From RZZS01 sp964498755 (GTDB lineage Bacteria; Pseudomonadota; Alphaproteobacteria; Micavibrionales; Micavibrionaceae), in NCBI GenBank assembly GCA_964498755.1, contig CAZCIB010000004.1:1-64000 (forward strand): a DNA stretch of 64,000 nt. The letters are read 5' to 3'. Positions 34,406 to 43,498 of this stretch are shown here, piece by piece. Made by a program: the position numbers and the translations under genes. The notes below the pieces were generated by a model. That model searched no databases. It was not told the DNA's origin and was given only the letters and a program-made list of their open reading frames with translations. Within the stretch, counting starts at the first letter, position 1, and each line of letters starts with the position of its first letter.

Positions 34406-34954
34406 ATGAAACGAACACAAACCATTCGCGCGCTCGCGCTGGCCACATTCACCGCCCTTACGGCCCTGAGCCTTGCGGCCTGCGGCGGCGTTCAGAAGGA
34501 AGAAAAATACCCGACCGGCGCGGACCGCGCGGCCACGGGCGGCAACAATATTTACGAAGAGCCCGAGAGCATTTTCGGCCCCGAAGGCCTGCGCGTCTTC
34601 GGCGGCAAGGACAAGGACGAGGGCGAAACCGGCATCGGCGTCAACGCGTTCCTGTGGCGCGCCGCGCTCGATACCGTGTCCTTTATGCCGCTCGCCAGCG
34701 CCGACCCGTTCGGCGGCACGATTCTAACGGACTGGTACTCCCCGCCCGAAACGCCGAATGAGCGTTTCAAGCTCAACGTTCTGATTCTGAGCAAACGGCT
34801 GAAATCCGACGGCGTACGCGTTCAGGTTTTCCGTCAGGTCAAGCGCGGCGGCGAGTGGAGAGACCGCGAGGTTGCCGACGATACGGGCCCCAAACTCGAG
34901 GACGCGATCCTGACCCGCGCGCGCCAGCTGCGCATTGCGGGGCTTGAGGAGTGA
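34406..34954 (+). CDS. DUF3576 lipoprotein
   Basis: A 182-aa protein from ATG 34406. A lipoprotein signal (TALTALSLAACGG, lipid Cys at 26) is followed by a short linker and the DUF3576 domain: VNAFLWRAALDTVSFMPLAS, GGTILTDWYSPPETPNERFK and LNVLILSKRLKSDGVRVQVF. The family has no known activity but is conserved in alphaproteobacteria just upstream of leuS and lptE, as here, which suggests an envelope role. The gap to leuS is 13 bp, so one operon is likely. Confidence 0.93.
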   Translation: MKRTQTIRALALATFTALTALSLAACGGVQKEEKYPTGADRAATGGNNIYEEPESIFGPEGLRVFGGKDKDEGETGIGVNAFLWRAALDTVSFMPLASADPFGGTILTDWYSPPETPNERFKLNVLILSKRLKSDGVRVQVFRQVKRGGEWRDREVADDTGPKLEDAILTRARQLRIAGLEE

Positions 34955-34967
34955 GCGGGCCAAAGCC

Positions 34968-37598
34968 ATGACAGACCGTTACAACATCAAGGAAACCGAG
35001 GCGCGCTGGCAGAAAGTCTGGCAAGAGCGCAAATGCTTTGACGTGCGCGAGGACGCCTCGAAAGAGAAATACTACGTCCTCGAGATGTTCCCCTACCCGT
35101 CAGGCCGCATCCATGTTGGCCATGTACGCAACTATACGCTTGGCGACGTGATTGCGCGCTACCGCAAAGCCAAAGGCTATAACGTCATTCACCCGATGGG
35201 ATGGGATGCGTTTGGCCTGCCTGCCGAGAACGCGGCGATCGAACGCGGCGTACACCCCGGCGAATGGACCCGCCAGAACACGGCGGCGATGAAAGAGCAG
35301 CTCAAATCCATGGGGCTGTCCATCGACTGGAACCGGGAAGTCGCGACGTGCGAGCCGGACTATTACAAACACGAACAGAAGATGTTCCTCGATTTCCTCA
35401 AAAAAGGGATCGCGTACAAGAAAGAGTCGGTCGTTAACTGGGACCCGGTTGATAACACGGTTCTGGCGAACGAGCAGGTCATCGACGGCAAAGGCTGGCG
35501 TACGGGCGCGCCTGTGGAGCGTAAAAAGCTCTCGCAGTGGTTTTTGAAGATTACCGATTACGCCGAGGAGCTGTTAAGCGCGATTGATACGCTCGATCGC
35601 TGGCCGGAAAAAGTCCGGATCATGCAGCAAAACTGGATCGGCAAGTCGGTGGGGTTGCAGTTCAGGTGGGATATTGTCGGACAGGGTGAGCAGATCGAAG
35701 TCTTTACCACGCGTCCCGATACGCTGTTCGGCGCGTCTTTTCTGGCGCTTGCCCCGGATCATCCCATGACGGAGAAACTCGCGGGCGGCAAGGATGGTTT
35801 TGACGCATTTTTAAGGGCCTGCCGCGCGCAAGGCACCAGCGAGGCCGCCATCGAACAGGCCGAAAAGATCGGCTTCGATACGGGCGTACGCGCCACGCAC
35901 CCGCTTCTGGGCCGCGACGTGCCCGTCTATATCGCGAATTTTATCCTGATGGATTACGGCACGGGCGCGATCTTCGGCGTTCCCGCGCACGACCAGCGCG
36001 ACTTTGATTTTGCGAAGAAGTACGGTTTGGAAATACTGCCGGTTATCGCCCCCTCACCCTCGACGCCAGCGGCGTCTCTTCCCTCTCCCCGGGGAGAGGG
36101 TGATCCGAGCGATAGCGATGGATCGGGTGAGGGGGATCAAATTACGGCCCCTTACACCGGCCCCGGAACCCTTATAAATTCGCAATTTCTAAACGGCCTT
36201 GATATCGAAGAGGCAAAAGCGGAAATCATCAAACGCTGCGAGGATAACAATACAGGCTTCGGCACGACGCAATACCGCCTGCGCGACTGGGGCGTCTCGC
36301 GCCAGCGTTACTGGGGCTGCCCGATTCCCGTCGTTTACCGGGTCAGCGACGGCGCCTGCATTCCCGTTCCGGAAGATCAGCTCCCCGTCACCTTGCCGGA
36401 AGACGTCGATTTCAGCCAGCCGGGAAATCCGCTGGAACGTCACCCGACATGGAAGCATACGACCTGCCCGGAAACGGGCGAACCCGCCATTCGCGAAACC
36501 GACACCTTCGATACGTTTTTCGAATCCAGCTGGTATTTCGCGCGCTATTGCGACGCGCAAAACCCTGATACGCCTTTTGACAAGGACAAGGCCGAATACT
36601 GGCTTCCCGTCGATCAGTATATCGGCGGCGTCGAACATGCCGTGCTGCATTTGCTGTACTCGCGCTTCTTTACGCGCGCGCTGCGGGATTGCGGCTATCT
36701 TGATATTGACGAGCCCTTTACCGGCCTGTTCACGCAAGGCATGGTGACGCACGAAACATTCAAGGACGCTGAAGGAAACTGGCTGTACCCGACCGAGGTC
36801 GAGCGTACGGGGCCGGAAACCGCCGTCAAGGCTGCGGACGGAACCCCGGTTCAGATCGGCCCGTCGATCAAAATGTCGAAGTCCAAGAAAAACACCGTCG
36901 ATCCTCAGGATATTCTGAATTCGTACGGCGCGGATTCGGCGCGCCTGTTTATCCTGTCCGATTCACCGCCGGAACGCGACCTTGAATGGTCCGAAGCCGG
37001 GATCGAGGGCGCGTGGAAGTTCATCAACAAGCTATACCGTTTTGTTCTGGAGACTAAAGATGAACTGCCCGATCAGAACGCGGGCAAGCCAGCTCAGTAT
37101 TCCGACAGAGCTCTGGAGCTGCGGCGCGTCACGCATAAGGCTATTGCCGCAGTAGCGACGGACATTGAAAACTTCCACCTGAACAAGGCCGTCGCACGCG
37201 TCCGCGAGCTTTCCAATGCGGTCTTTTCGTTTAAGGCGAATTCAGAGGACGAACGTCTCGCGCTTAAAGAAGCCATCGATACAATCGTTCTTTTGATTAA
37301 TCCTATGACCCCGCACCTCGCCGAAGAACTCTGGAAGGAACTCGGCTACGAAACGCTTCTTGCCGATACCCCCTGGCCCGAGGCCGAGGCGAGCCTGCTG
37401 GAATCAGTGGCCGTCACCATCGGCGTACAGGTGAACGGCAAGCTGCGCGCTTCAATCACGCTGCCCAAAGACGCGGACAAGGAGTTGGCGGAGCAAACCG
37501 CCATGAACGCCCCCGGCGTACAGCGCGCCGTCGAAGGCAAGGAAATCCGCAAGGTCATTGTCGTGCCAAACAGGATTGTAAATGTTGTCGTGGGGTAG
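34968..37598 (+). CDS. leuS: Leucyl-tRNA synthetase carrying an in-frame palindromic insert
   Basis: An 876-aa class I synthetase read from ATG 34968. MFPYPSGRIHVGHVRNYTLG holds the HIGH signature, the editing domain CP1 spans about 225-415, and KMSKSKKNTVDP near residue 635 is the KMSKS loop. The tRNA-binding C-terminal domain ends VIVVPNRIVNVVVG. Residues about 361-389, rich in Pro, Ser, Gly and Asp, are the translation of an 87-bp palindrome and have no counterpart in the family; they lie at the edge of the editing domain, where other LeuRS have a short variable loop. The gene precedes and overlaps lptE. Confidence 0.96.
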   Translation: MTDRYNIKETEARWQKVWQERKCFDVREDASKEKYYVLEMFPYPSGRIHVGHVRNYTLGDVIARYRKAKGYNVIHPMGWDAFGLPAENAAIERGVHPGEWTRQNTAAMKEQLKSMGLSIDWNREVATCEPDYYKHEQKMFLDFLKKGIAYKKESVVNWDPVDNTVLANEQVIDGKGWRTGAPVERKKLSQWFLKITDYAEELLSAIDTLDRWPEKVRIMQQNWIGKSVGLQFRWDIVGQGEQIEVFTTRPDTLFGASFLALAPDHPMTEKLAGGKDGFDAFLRACRAQGTSEAAIEQAEKIGFDTGVRATHPLLGRDVPVYIANFILMDYGTGAIFGVPAHDQRDFDFAKKYGLEILPVIAPSPSTPAASLPSPRGEGDPSDSDGSGEGDQITAPYTGPGTLINSQFLNGLDIEEAKAEIIKRCEDNNTGFGTTQYRLRDWGVSRQRYWGCPIPVVYRVSDGACIPVPEDQLPVTLPEDVDFSQPGNPLERHPTWKHTTCPETGEPAIRETDTFDTFFESSWYFARYCDAQNPDTPFDKDKAEYWLPVDQYIGGVEHAVLHLLYSRFFTRALRDCGYLDIDEPFTGLFTQGMVTHETFKDAEGNWLYPTEVERTGPETAVKAADGTPVQIGPSIKMSKSKKNTVDPQDILNSYGADSARLFILSDSPPERDLEWSEAGIEGAWKFINKLYRFVLETKDELPDQNAGKPAQYSDRALELRRVTHKAIAAVATDIENFHLNKAVARVRELSNAVFSFKANSEDERLALKEAIDTIVLLINPMTPHLAEELWKELGYETLLADTPWPEAEASLLESVAVTIGVQVNGKLRASITLPKDADKELAEQTAMNAPGVQRAVEGKEIRKVIVVPNRIVNVVVG
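36049..36135. repeat. 87-bp palindrome inside leuS, in frame
   Basis: Outer ends CCCCCTCACCC (36049-36059) and GGGTGAGGGGG (36125-36135) are perfect inverse complements. The centre holds the 20-bp palindrome CCCTCTCCCCGGGGAGAGGG (36081-36100). The length is 29 codons, so the leuS frame is kept. It shares ends and centre with the intergenic element at 34174-34350. Confidence 0.93.
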
Positions 37599-38103
37599 AA
37601 AAACATTTCTGACGCTTCTTGCGCCGCTTTTCGTCGCGTCTTGCGGGTTTGAGCCGCTCTACCAGACTGGCGGCGCGCGCGCAGACCTGTCCAGCCGTCA
37701 GGGGTTGCCCGCCATTGAGGTCGGATTGATCCCGGATAGTGAAGGCGTTTACCTTCGCAATGCGCTGATGGATATATTGCCGGTTTCAAGAAGCTCGCGC
37801 TTAAGCAGCTATAATCTTGACGTTTCCGCCATAGAAGAGTTCATATCCGAGCTGGATATAACGGAACGTTCTGACGCGACTCGCGGAAAGTTAAGGGTGA
37901 GCGTCTCTTTCATGCTTTCTGATCCGAACGGTAAAAAGCTTTTCTCAAGGCAAACATCCGCCGTGACCAGCTATAACATCCTGGAAAGCGAATTTTCCAA
38001 CCGCGTGTCGCAGGAAAACGCCCGCCGTAACGCGCTTGAAATGCTTGCTCAGCAAATTGAACGGCAGGTTTTTCTGTACTTTCAGCGATCAAATTCTGAA
38101 TAA
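37582..38103 (+). CDS. lptE: LPS assembly lipoprotein
   Basis: A 173-aa lipoprotein: the signal RKTFLTLLAPLFVASC has its lipid Cys at 21, followed by GFEPLYQTGG, the standard LptE start. The body (ELDITERSDATRGKLRVSVS, RQTSAVTSYNILESEFSNRV) fits the family, which plugs the LptD barrel and helps insert LPS. The C-terminus is helical. It overlaps the end of leuS by 17 bp and precedes holA by 7 bp, the normal alphaproteobacterial order. Confidence 0.92.
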   Translation: MLSWGRKTFLTLLAPLFVASCGFEPLYQTGGARADLSSRQGLPAIEVGLIPDSEGVYLRNALMDILPVSRSSRLSSYNLDVSAIEEFISELDITERSDATRGKLRVSVSFMLSDPNGKKLFSRQTSAVTSYNILESEFSNRVSQENARRNALEMLAQQIERQVFLYFQRSNSE

Positions 38104-38110
38104 TAGCTCT

Positions 38111-39133
38111 ATGAAGATCCAGCCCCGTCAGGCCAGCCAGTTTACTACAAGCCCGCCGCCCACCGTCAGGGCTGTTCTCGTTTACGGGCCGGACAGGGGC
38201 CTCGTGCGCGAGCATATAAAAAATCTTTCTCTTGCGACTGTACCGGACCCGAACGACCCTTTTAACGTCTCCAATCTGACGGGGGCCGCGCTGGAGGCCG
38301 AGCCGGGAAGACTGTCCGATGAAGCGAACGCCATTTCCATGATGGGCGGTAAGCGTCTCGTCCGGATCGACGATGGCGGCGACAAGCTGACTGCCGGTCT
38401 TAAGGAATATCTCGCCTCGCCGAATGAGAACGCGCTTGTCATTATTGAGGCCGGGGAGCTTGGGCCGCGTTCTTCCCTGCGCAAACTCATGGAATGGCAT
38501 GACAACGCCGCCGCGCTTGCCTGTTACGTCGAAGAGGCCGGCGACCTGGCGCATGTCATCAGGAAATTTCTGGATACGCAGGGCTATACGGCGGAACGGG
38601 ACGCCATTCAGTGGCTTGCCGTCAATCTGCAGGGCGACCGGGGCCGCGTAATGGCGGAACTCGACAAGCTGACGCTTTACAAGGGCGAAAACAAGAACAT
38701 ACGCCTGAATGACGCGCAGGCCTGCTGCGGGGAAGAAGGGCAGACGACTCTGGACTCCTTCATTTACGCCTGCGCTGACGGCGATACTTCTAACGCGCTT
38801 TCAATGCTCTCGAAACTCTTAAATGAAGGCACGGCCTTTATTGTCATTATCCGGTCCTTGCAAACGCATTTCCGGCGCCTGCATCTGGTCAGGGCGCGCC
38901 GTGATCAGGGCGATTCGGCGGAACAGGCGATGAAGCAGTTGCAGCCCCCTGTTTTCTTCAAAGTGCAAGAGCGGTTCAGGCAACAAGCGCAAAGCTGGAA
39001 CATACAGGCTATTAATGCGGTCATTGATAACCTGGCCGAGCTTGAGGCGCGCTGTAAACAGACGGGCGCGCCGGTTGATACGCTTTGCGCGCAGGCGGCA
39101 CTCGCCATCAGCCTGAATAAAAAAAGACGCTAG
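38111..39133 (+). CDS. holA: DNA polymerase III delta subunit
   Basis: A 340-aa protein that opens the beta sliding clamp as part of the clamp loader. VRAVLVYGPDRGLVREHIKN near 20 is the modified nucleotide-binding loop of delta; LVRIDDGGDKLTAGLKEYL, VYVEEAGDLAHVIRKFL-like helices and AVNLQGDRGRVMAELDKLTL near 180 are typical, and the C-terminal helical collar is complete. It is the last gene of the leuS-lptE-holA unit and overlaps the convergent parB by 4 bp. Confidence 0.94.
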   Translation: MKIQPRQASQFTTSPPPTVRAVLVYGPDRGLVREHIKNLSLATVPDPNDPFNVSNLTGAALEAEPGRLSDEANAISMMGGKRLVRIDDGGDKLTAGLKEYLASPNENALVIIEAGELGPRSSLRKLMEWHDNAAALACYVEEAGDLAHVIRKFLDTQGYTAERDAIQWLAVNLQGDRGRVMAELDKLTLYKGENKNIRLNDAQACCGEEGQTTLDSFIYACADGDTSNALSMLSKLLNEGTAFIVIIRSLQTHFRRLHLVRARRDQGDSAEQAMKQLQPPVFFKVQERFRQQAQSWNIQAINAVIDNLAELEARCKQTGAPVDTLCAQAALAISLNKKRR

Positions 39134-40044
39134 CTCTCGTGCCTGCCCGTTGGCGCATGCGAAAGACGGTGCAGAACCTCATCAAGCTGATCGAGGGTAT
39201 CGAAAGCGATACTGATCGCGCCGGCGCTCTGGCTCTTCATATTGATCTCGACCTTCATGCCAAGCGCGCTGGAAACCTCGTTTTCGAGGGCGAGGGTGTC
39301 CGTATCTTTTTTGGGGGTCTTTTTCCCTGATGATTTTTTCCCGGGATCCTTGTCCGGCGCGCCCGATGCCAGAGTTTCCGTTTCGCGCACATTCAGGCCT
39401 TTTGAGAGAATCTCCTGCGCCAGAGCCTCAGGGTCTTCAGAGCTTAGAAGCGCGCGGGCATGACCGCTGGTCAACTGCCCGCTTGAAAGCAAAGCCTGGA
39501 TCGATTCCGGAAGATTAAGCAAACGCAGCGTATTGGCGACATGACTGCGGCTTTTGCTGACAACCTTGGCAATTTCTTCCTGCGTGTGCCCGAACTGATC
39601 GACGAGACGGCGATAGCCTTCCGCCTCTTCCAGCGGATTCAGGTCTTCCCGCTGAAGGTTCTCGACAAGGGCGACCTCAAGGACCGTTTCATCGTCGTAA
39701 TCAGACACAACAACAGGAATTTCATGTATCTGCGCCAGCTGCGCCGCCCGCCAGCGCCGCTCTCCCGCAACGATCTGGTACATATCGGGAAAGCCTTCTT
39801 TCGTGCGCACAAGAAGTGGCTGGAGAATGCCGTGCTTTTTGATAGATTCCGTCAACTCGGCCAAAGCCGTCTCATCGAATTTCTTTCTTGGTTGCCTGAG
39901 ATTAGGTTCAAGCTGGCCAACCCCCACCGTTTTTCTTTGCTTGCCGGGCGTATGCCCGTCCGGATCGGCCTGAGGATAAACGCCCTCGTCATTCTCGAAC
40001 AGCGCGTCGAGGCCGCGCCCGAGACCACGCTTTTTCTTGCTCAT
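39130..40044 (-). CDS. parB: Chromosome partitioning protein ParB
   Basis: A 304-aa CTP-dependent DNA clamp that loads at parS. It starts MSKKKRGLGRGLDALFEN at ATG 40044 (GGAAGG upstream; an ATG at 40080 would add 12 residues). The CTP/arginine-rich box is GERRWRAAQLAQ near 105, and the helix-turn-helix is HTQEEIAKVVSKSRSHVAN near 165. A Lys/Pro-rich linker (KKSSGKKTPKKD) leads to the C-terminal dimer domain. Three consensus parS sites lie within 10 kb, inside rsmG, at the start of a membrane protein gene and inside hemJ. It follows parA in an operon. Confidence 0.97.
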   Translation of the reverse strand: MSKKKRGLGRGLDALFENDEGVYPQADPDGHTPGKQRKTVGVGQLEPNLRQPRKKFDETALAELTESIKKHGILQPLLVRTKEGFPDMYQIVAGERRWRAAQLAQIHEIPVVVSDYDDETVLEVALVENLQREDLNPLEEAEGYRRLVDQFGHTQEEIAKVVSKSRSHVANTLRLLNLPESIQALLSSGQLTSGHARALLSSEDPEALAQEILSKGLNVRETETLASGAPDKDPGKKSSGKKTPKKDTDTLALENEVSSALGMKVEINMKSQSAGAISIAFDTLDQLDEVLHRLSHAPTGRHES

Positions 40045-40082
40045 CTGGTTGAGCCCTTCCGGAGAATAGTCATCTGTCATGG

Positions 40083-40907
40083 TTACGCCGCCTGTAGATT
40101 TTGTTTTATATATGCCTTTTCACGCCTTAAAACCTCCTTCGCGAGCGATATGTAAGCCCGTGCGCCCGGGCACCCCATATCGTAAACAATCGCCGGAAGG
40201 CCGAAGCTTGGCGCCTCGGAAAGGCGGACATTGCGGGGAATAATGGTTTCGTAAACCTTTTCGCCGTAATACTTGCGCACATCGTCAGCGACCATCACTG
40301 AGAGTTTGTTACGCTTGTCATACATCGTGAGAATAACGCCGTGAATTTCAAGCGCCGGGTTAAAATGCTTCTTCACCCGCTCAACCGTTTTAGACAAATG
40401 ACTGAGACCTTCAAGCGCATAAAATTCACATTGCATCGGCACCATAATGGAGTCGGAAGCCACCAGCGCGTTAAGCGTCAAAAGATTAAGCGAAGGTGGG
40501 CAGTCAATAATAACGTAATCGAAGGGCAGATCTGTCCGAAGCGCCTGCCGCAAACGTGATTCGCGGTTTTTTTCTGTAACCAGCTCAATATCCGCGCCCG
40601 AGAGATGAACGGAAGACGGCGCAATGTGCAGACGGGGAACCTTTGTTTTAAAGGCCACGTCTTCAACCGTGCACTCGCCGAATATAAGATCGTAAACGCT
40701 GGCTTTGACTTCGCTGCGGCGTACGCCCAACCCCGTTGACGCGTTGCCCTGGGGATCCAGATCCACAAGAAGGACGTTTTTCCCGACCGCAGCCATTGCC
40801 GTGGCGAGATTAACGGCGGTGGTGGTCTTGCCGACGCCGCCTTTCTGATTTGCGACGGCCAGAATTCTGGGGCAGGCCGGAGATTTTCCCGTCAGTCGGT
40901 TATGCAT
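40083..40907 (-). CDS. parA: Chromosome partitioning ATPase ParA
   Basis: A 274-aa deviant Walker ATPase: ANQKGGVGKTTTAVNLATA near the start, LLVDLDPQGNAST near 50, and YVIIDCPPSLNLLTLNAL near 125. ATG 40907 has a strong ribosome site (AGGAGG), which decides it over an upstream candidate at 40994. ParA forms the moving substrate track for the ParB-parS complex. It sits between rsmG and parB in the common order mnmG-rsmG-parA-parB. Confidence 0.97.
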   Translation of the reverse strand: MHNRLTGKSPACPRILAVANQKGGVGKTTTAVNLATAMAAVGKNVLLVDLDPQGNASTGLGVRRSEVKASVYDLIFGECTVEDVAFKTKVPRLHIAPSSVHLSGADIELVTEKNRESRLRQALRTDLPFDYVIIDCPPSLNLLTLNALVASDSIMVPMQCEFYALEGLSHLSKTVERVKKHFNPALEIHGVILTMYDKRNKLSVMVADDVRKYYGEKVYETIIPRNVRLSEAPSFGLPAIVYDMGCPGARAYISLAKEVLRREKAYIKQNLQAA

Positions 40908-40984
40908 GAAGGCCTCCTGTAAAACTGCTTCATAATGCGAATAATAATGTTTCTGGTCAAGGATTTCGCTTGCATTGTTCAAGT

Positions 40985-41590
40985 TTATGCACAATGCCGC
41001 TCTTTCCTGCGTAAATGGCTTACTTCGAGAACATACGCATTTTCGGACGTCGCACTCGGGTGAAGTTTCTTCTCAAACAGCCATTCCGCTTCCGCATGTT
41101 CTATTTCGTCCGCAGCTAATTGACCTTTCATGAAGAGGCCCGTACAGACTTCATTCAGCGCGAACAGACCGTGCGTATACTCAAAAATCCGTGAAAGATC
41201 GGCCAGCGCCCGCGCCGTAACCACATCGGCATACAGACCCCCGTTTAAAACGTTTTCAATGCGATCATTATAAATCTGAACCGGAACTTTTGTTTCACGT
41301 GAAACAGTGCGCAAAAAACTGCATTTTCTTGTGTCCGACTCAACCAGAATAACGTTCAAATCAGAGCGCAGCATCGCCAGAACAAGTCCGGGAAACCCGG
41401 CGCCTGAGCCGATATCAACGACAGTATCCCCGTGTTGAAACTCATAAAAATCAATGAGTTGCGCGCAATCCGCAAAATGGCGCGCCCGGATATCCGCAAT
41501 AGTGGTTTTGCTGACAAGATTGATTTTGTCATTCCACTTGCGCAGCAGCGTTTCATAAGTATGCAGTTGCGGGCAATCTTCAAGCTGCAC
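40985..41590 (-). CDS. rsmG: 16S rRNA m7G527 methyltransferase
   Basis: A 201-aa SAM-dependent enzyme that methylates G527 of 16S rRNA. The N-terminal helix WNDKINLVSKTTIADIRARH is followed by DTVVDIGSGAGFPGLVLAM, the SAM-binding loop, and VILVESDTRKCSFLRTV. Start GTG 41590 overlaps the end of mnmG by 11 nt. A perfect parS site (41291-41306) lies within its coding sequence and is translated as VSRETK with flanking residues, as in other bacteria where rsmG carries parS. Confidence 0.95.
   Translation of the reverse strand: MQLEDCPQLHTYETLLRKWNDKINLVSKTTIADIRARHFADCAQLIDFYEFQHGDTVVDIGSGAGFPGLVLAMLRSDLNVILVESDTRKCSFLRTVSRETKVPVQIYNDRIENVLNGGLYADVVTARALADLSRIFEYTHGLFALNEVCTGLFMKGQLAADEIEHAEAEWLFEKKLHPSATSENAYVLEVSHLRRKERHCA
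41291..41306. promoter_or_regulatory. parS: parS site within rsmG
   Basis: TGTTTCACGTGAAACA, a perfect 16-bp palindrome identical to the consensus ParB-loading site. Confidence 0.95.
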
Positions 41591-43448
41591 GGGAACTCTC
41601 GCGCTTGACGTGTCTCAAGAGCGCAATAAGCGCTGCCGGGGTGACGCCGGGTATTCGGGACGCTGCGCCAAGCGTCTCGGGGCGCGCGGCCTCAAGCTTT
41701 TGCCGGACCTCGTTGGAAAGGCTGCCGATCGCGCCATAATCCAGATCTTCCGGCAAAAGCAGGGACTCATCCTTTTTAAACGCGATAATATCCGCTTCAT
41801 GCCGATCGAGATAGCCAGCATAAAGCGTTTCAATGCCCATTTGATCCTGAAGGAATTTCGGGATATCCACCAATCCGGGCCAAACGCCAGCAAGCGCGTT
41901 AAACGTTATGCCCGGATAGCGCAAAACGTCAAAGGCCGTGCGGCGTACTCCGTCCTGATTGAGCGATACGCCGTGACGGGCAAGCTCTGAAGGCGTGGTC
42001 TTGAGCGCGGTCAGCAAGGTTTTGGTGGCTGTAAGCGAGGATTTACGCGCCGTCCAGAACAAGGCCCGCTCCGATCCTACGCAACCGGCGGAAATACCGC
42101 TCTCAGTGAGGCGCTGATCCGCATTGTCATTGCGTAATTTTAGCCTGTATTCAGCCCGGCTAGTAAACATCCGGTACGGTTCCGGCGCCCCGCGCGTAAC
42201 TAGGTCGTCAATTAAAACGCCGATATAGGCCTCCGTCCGGTCCAGCGTATAAATTCTGTCCGCGCCTTCAGCGCGCATGGCGGCGTTTATGCCGGCAATC
42301 AGGCCCTGCGCGGCGGCTTCTTCATAGCCCGTCGTCCCGTTGATCTGGCCTGCAAGAAAGAGCCCGGTCGCGCTTTTGGTCTCAAGCGTGCGCTTGAGCG
42401 CCCGCGGGTCAACATAATCATACTCAATCGCATATCCGTACTGCCTGATTTTTACGTTATTCAGGCCGGGTATTGTGCGGATGAACGCATCCTGCACGTC
42501 CACGGGCAGCGAGGTGGAAATCCCGTTCGGGTAGACTGTATCGTCATCAAGCCCTTCCGGCTCAAGGAAAATCTGGTGGCGCGCCTTGTCGGCGAAACGA
42601 ACGACCTTGTCCTCAATAGACGGGCAATAACGCGGGCCTGCGCTCTCGATCTGCCCGGAATACATCGGTGCGCGGTGAATGTTCGACTGAATAATGCCGT
42701 GCGTCTTCACATTCGTCCAGGTAATCGCGCAGGAAATCTGCGGCACGTTAATCGTTTCGGTCATGAACGAGAAAGGCGTAGGCGCGGGATCACCGGGCTG
42801 GGCTTCCAGTTGCGCCCAGTCAATGGTCTGGCCATCAAGCCGGGCCGGCGTACCCGTTTTCAGACGCCCGAGCGGAAAATCCAGACATTCGAATGTTTTT
42901 GCCAGGCCTGTGGCCGGAGCCTCCCCGACGCGGCCTGCAGGCGTTCTGGTTTCTCCCTGATGGATAACGCCGCGCAGAAACGTGCCTGTCGTAATGACGA
43001 CGGCTTTACAGGCAATTGTTTCGCCTTCGCCCGTCACAAGGCCCTTTACTTCCCTGTTGCTATCAAGAATCAAATCCTCGGCGGAGGCCTCTATCAGGGT
43101 TAAGTTCGGTTGCGCGGAGAGCGCGCGCTGCATGTTCCGACGGTACAATTTGCGATCCGCCTGCGCCCACAATCCCTGAACGGCCGGGCCTTTCGACGCG
43201 TTCAAAACGCGGAATTGAATCCCGGAACAATCGGTGACGCGCCCCATCAACCCGTCCAGCGCGTCAATTTCACGCACCAGATGTCCCTTGCCAAGCCCGC
43301 CTATCGCCGGGTTACAGGACATGACGCCTATCGTATCAAGCTTGTGCGTAACGAGCGCGGTATTCGCGCCCATACGCGCCGCCGCCGCCGCCGCTTCACA
43401 GCCAGCGTGCCCGCCCCCGACAACTATAACGTCAAATGATCTTTCCAT
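41580..43448 (-). CDS. mnmG: tRNA cmnm5U34 synthesis enzyme MnmG (GidA)
   Basis: A 622-aa FAD protein that with MnmE modifies U34 of several tRNAs. FDVIVVGGGHAGCEAAAAAA at the start binds FAD; MSCNPAIGGLGKGHLVREID, GTFLRGVIHQGE, GRVGEAPATGL, and FLAGQINGTTGYEEAAAQGL near 370 are hallmark segments; the C-terminal helical domain that contacts MnmE is present. ATG 43448 is used. It is upstream of and overlaps rsmG. MnmA, encoded at 18.6 kb, thiolates the same nucleotide. Confidence 0.98.
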   Translation of the reverse strand: MERSFDVIVVGGGHAGCEAAAAAARMGANTALVTHKLDTIGVMSCNPAIGGLGKGHLVREIDALDGLMGRVTDCSGIQFRVLNASKGPAVQGLWAQADRKLYRRNMQRALSAQPNLTLIEASAEDLILDSNREVKGLVTGEGETIACKAVVITTGTFLRGVIHQGETRTPAGRVGEAPATGLAKTFECLDFPLGRLKTGTPARLDGQTIDWAQLEAQPGDPAPTPFSFMTETINVPQISCAITWTNVKTHGIIQSNIHRAPMYSGQIESAGPRYCPSIEDKVVRFADKARHQIFLEPEGLDDDTVYPNGISTSLPVDVQDAFIRTIPGLNNVKIRQYGYAIEYDYVDPRALKRTLETKSATGLFLAGQINGTTGYEEAAAQGLIAGINAAMRAEGADRIYTLDRTEAYIGVLIDDLVTRGAPEPYRMFTSRAEYRLKLRNDNADQRLTESGISAGCVGSERALFWTARKSSLTATKTLLTALKTTPSELARHGVSLNQDGVRRTAFDVLRYPGITFNALAGVWPGLVDIPKFLQDQMGIETLYAGYLDRHEADIIAFKKDESLLLPEDLDYGAIGSLSNEVRQKLEAARPETLGAASRIPGVTPAALIALLRHVKRESSRAA

Positions 43449-43498
43449 AGCCGCTTTATACAGCAAAACGCGCCGGAATTTCCAGTGTTAATACGCAA

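Noticed and set aside
36049..36135. Frameshift or assembly error in leuS
   Set aside because: The palindrome is exactly 29 codons, the frame continues correctly on both sides, and a related element exists upstream; an insertion is the simpler reading.
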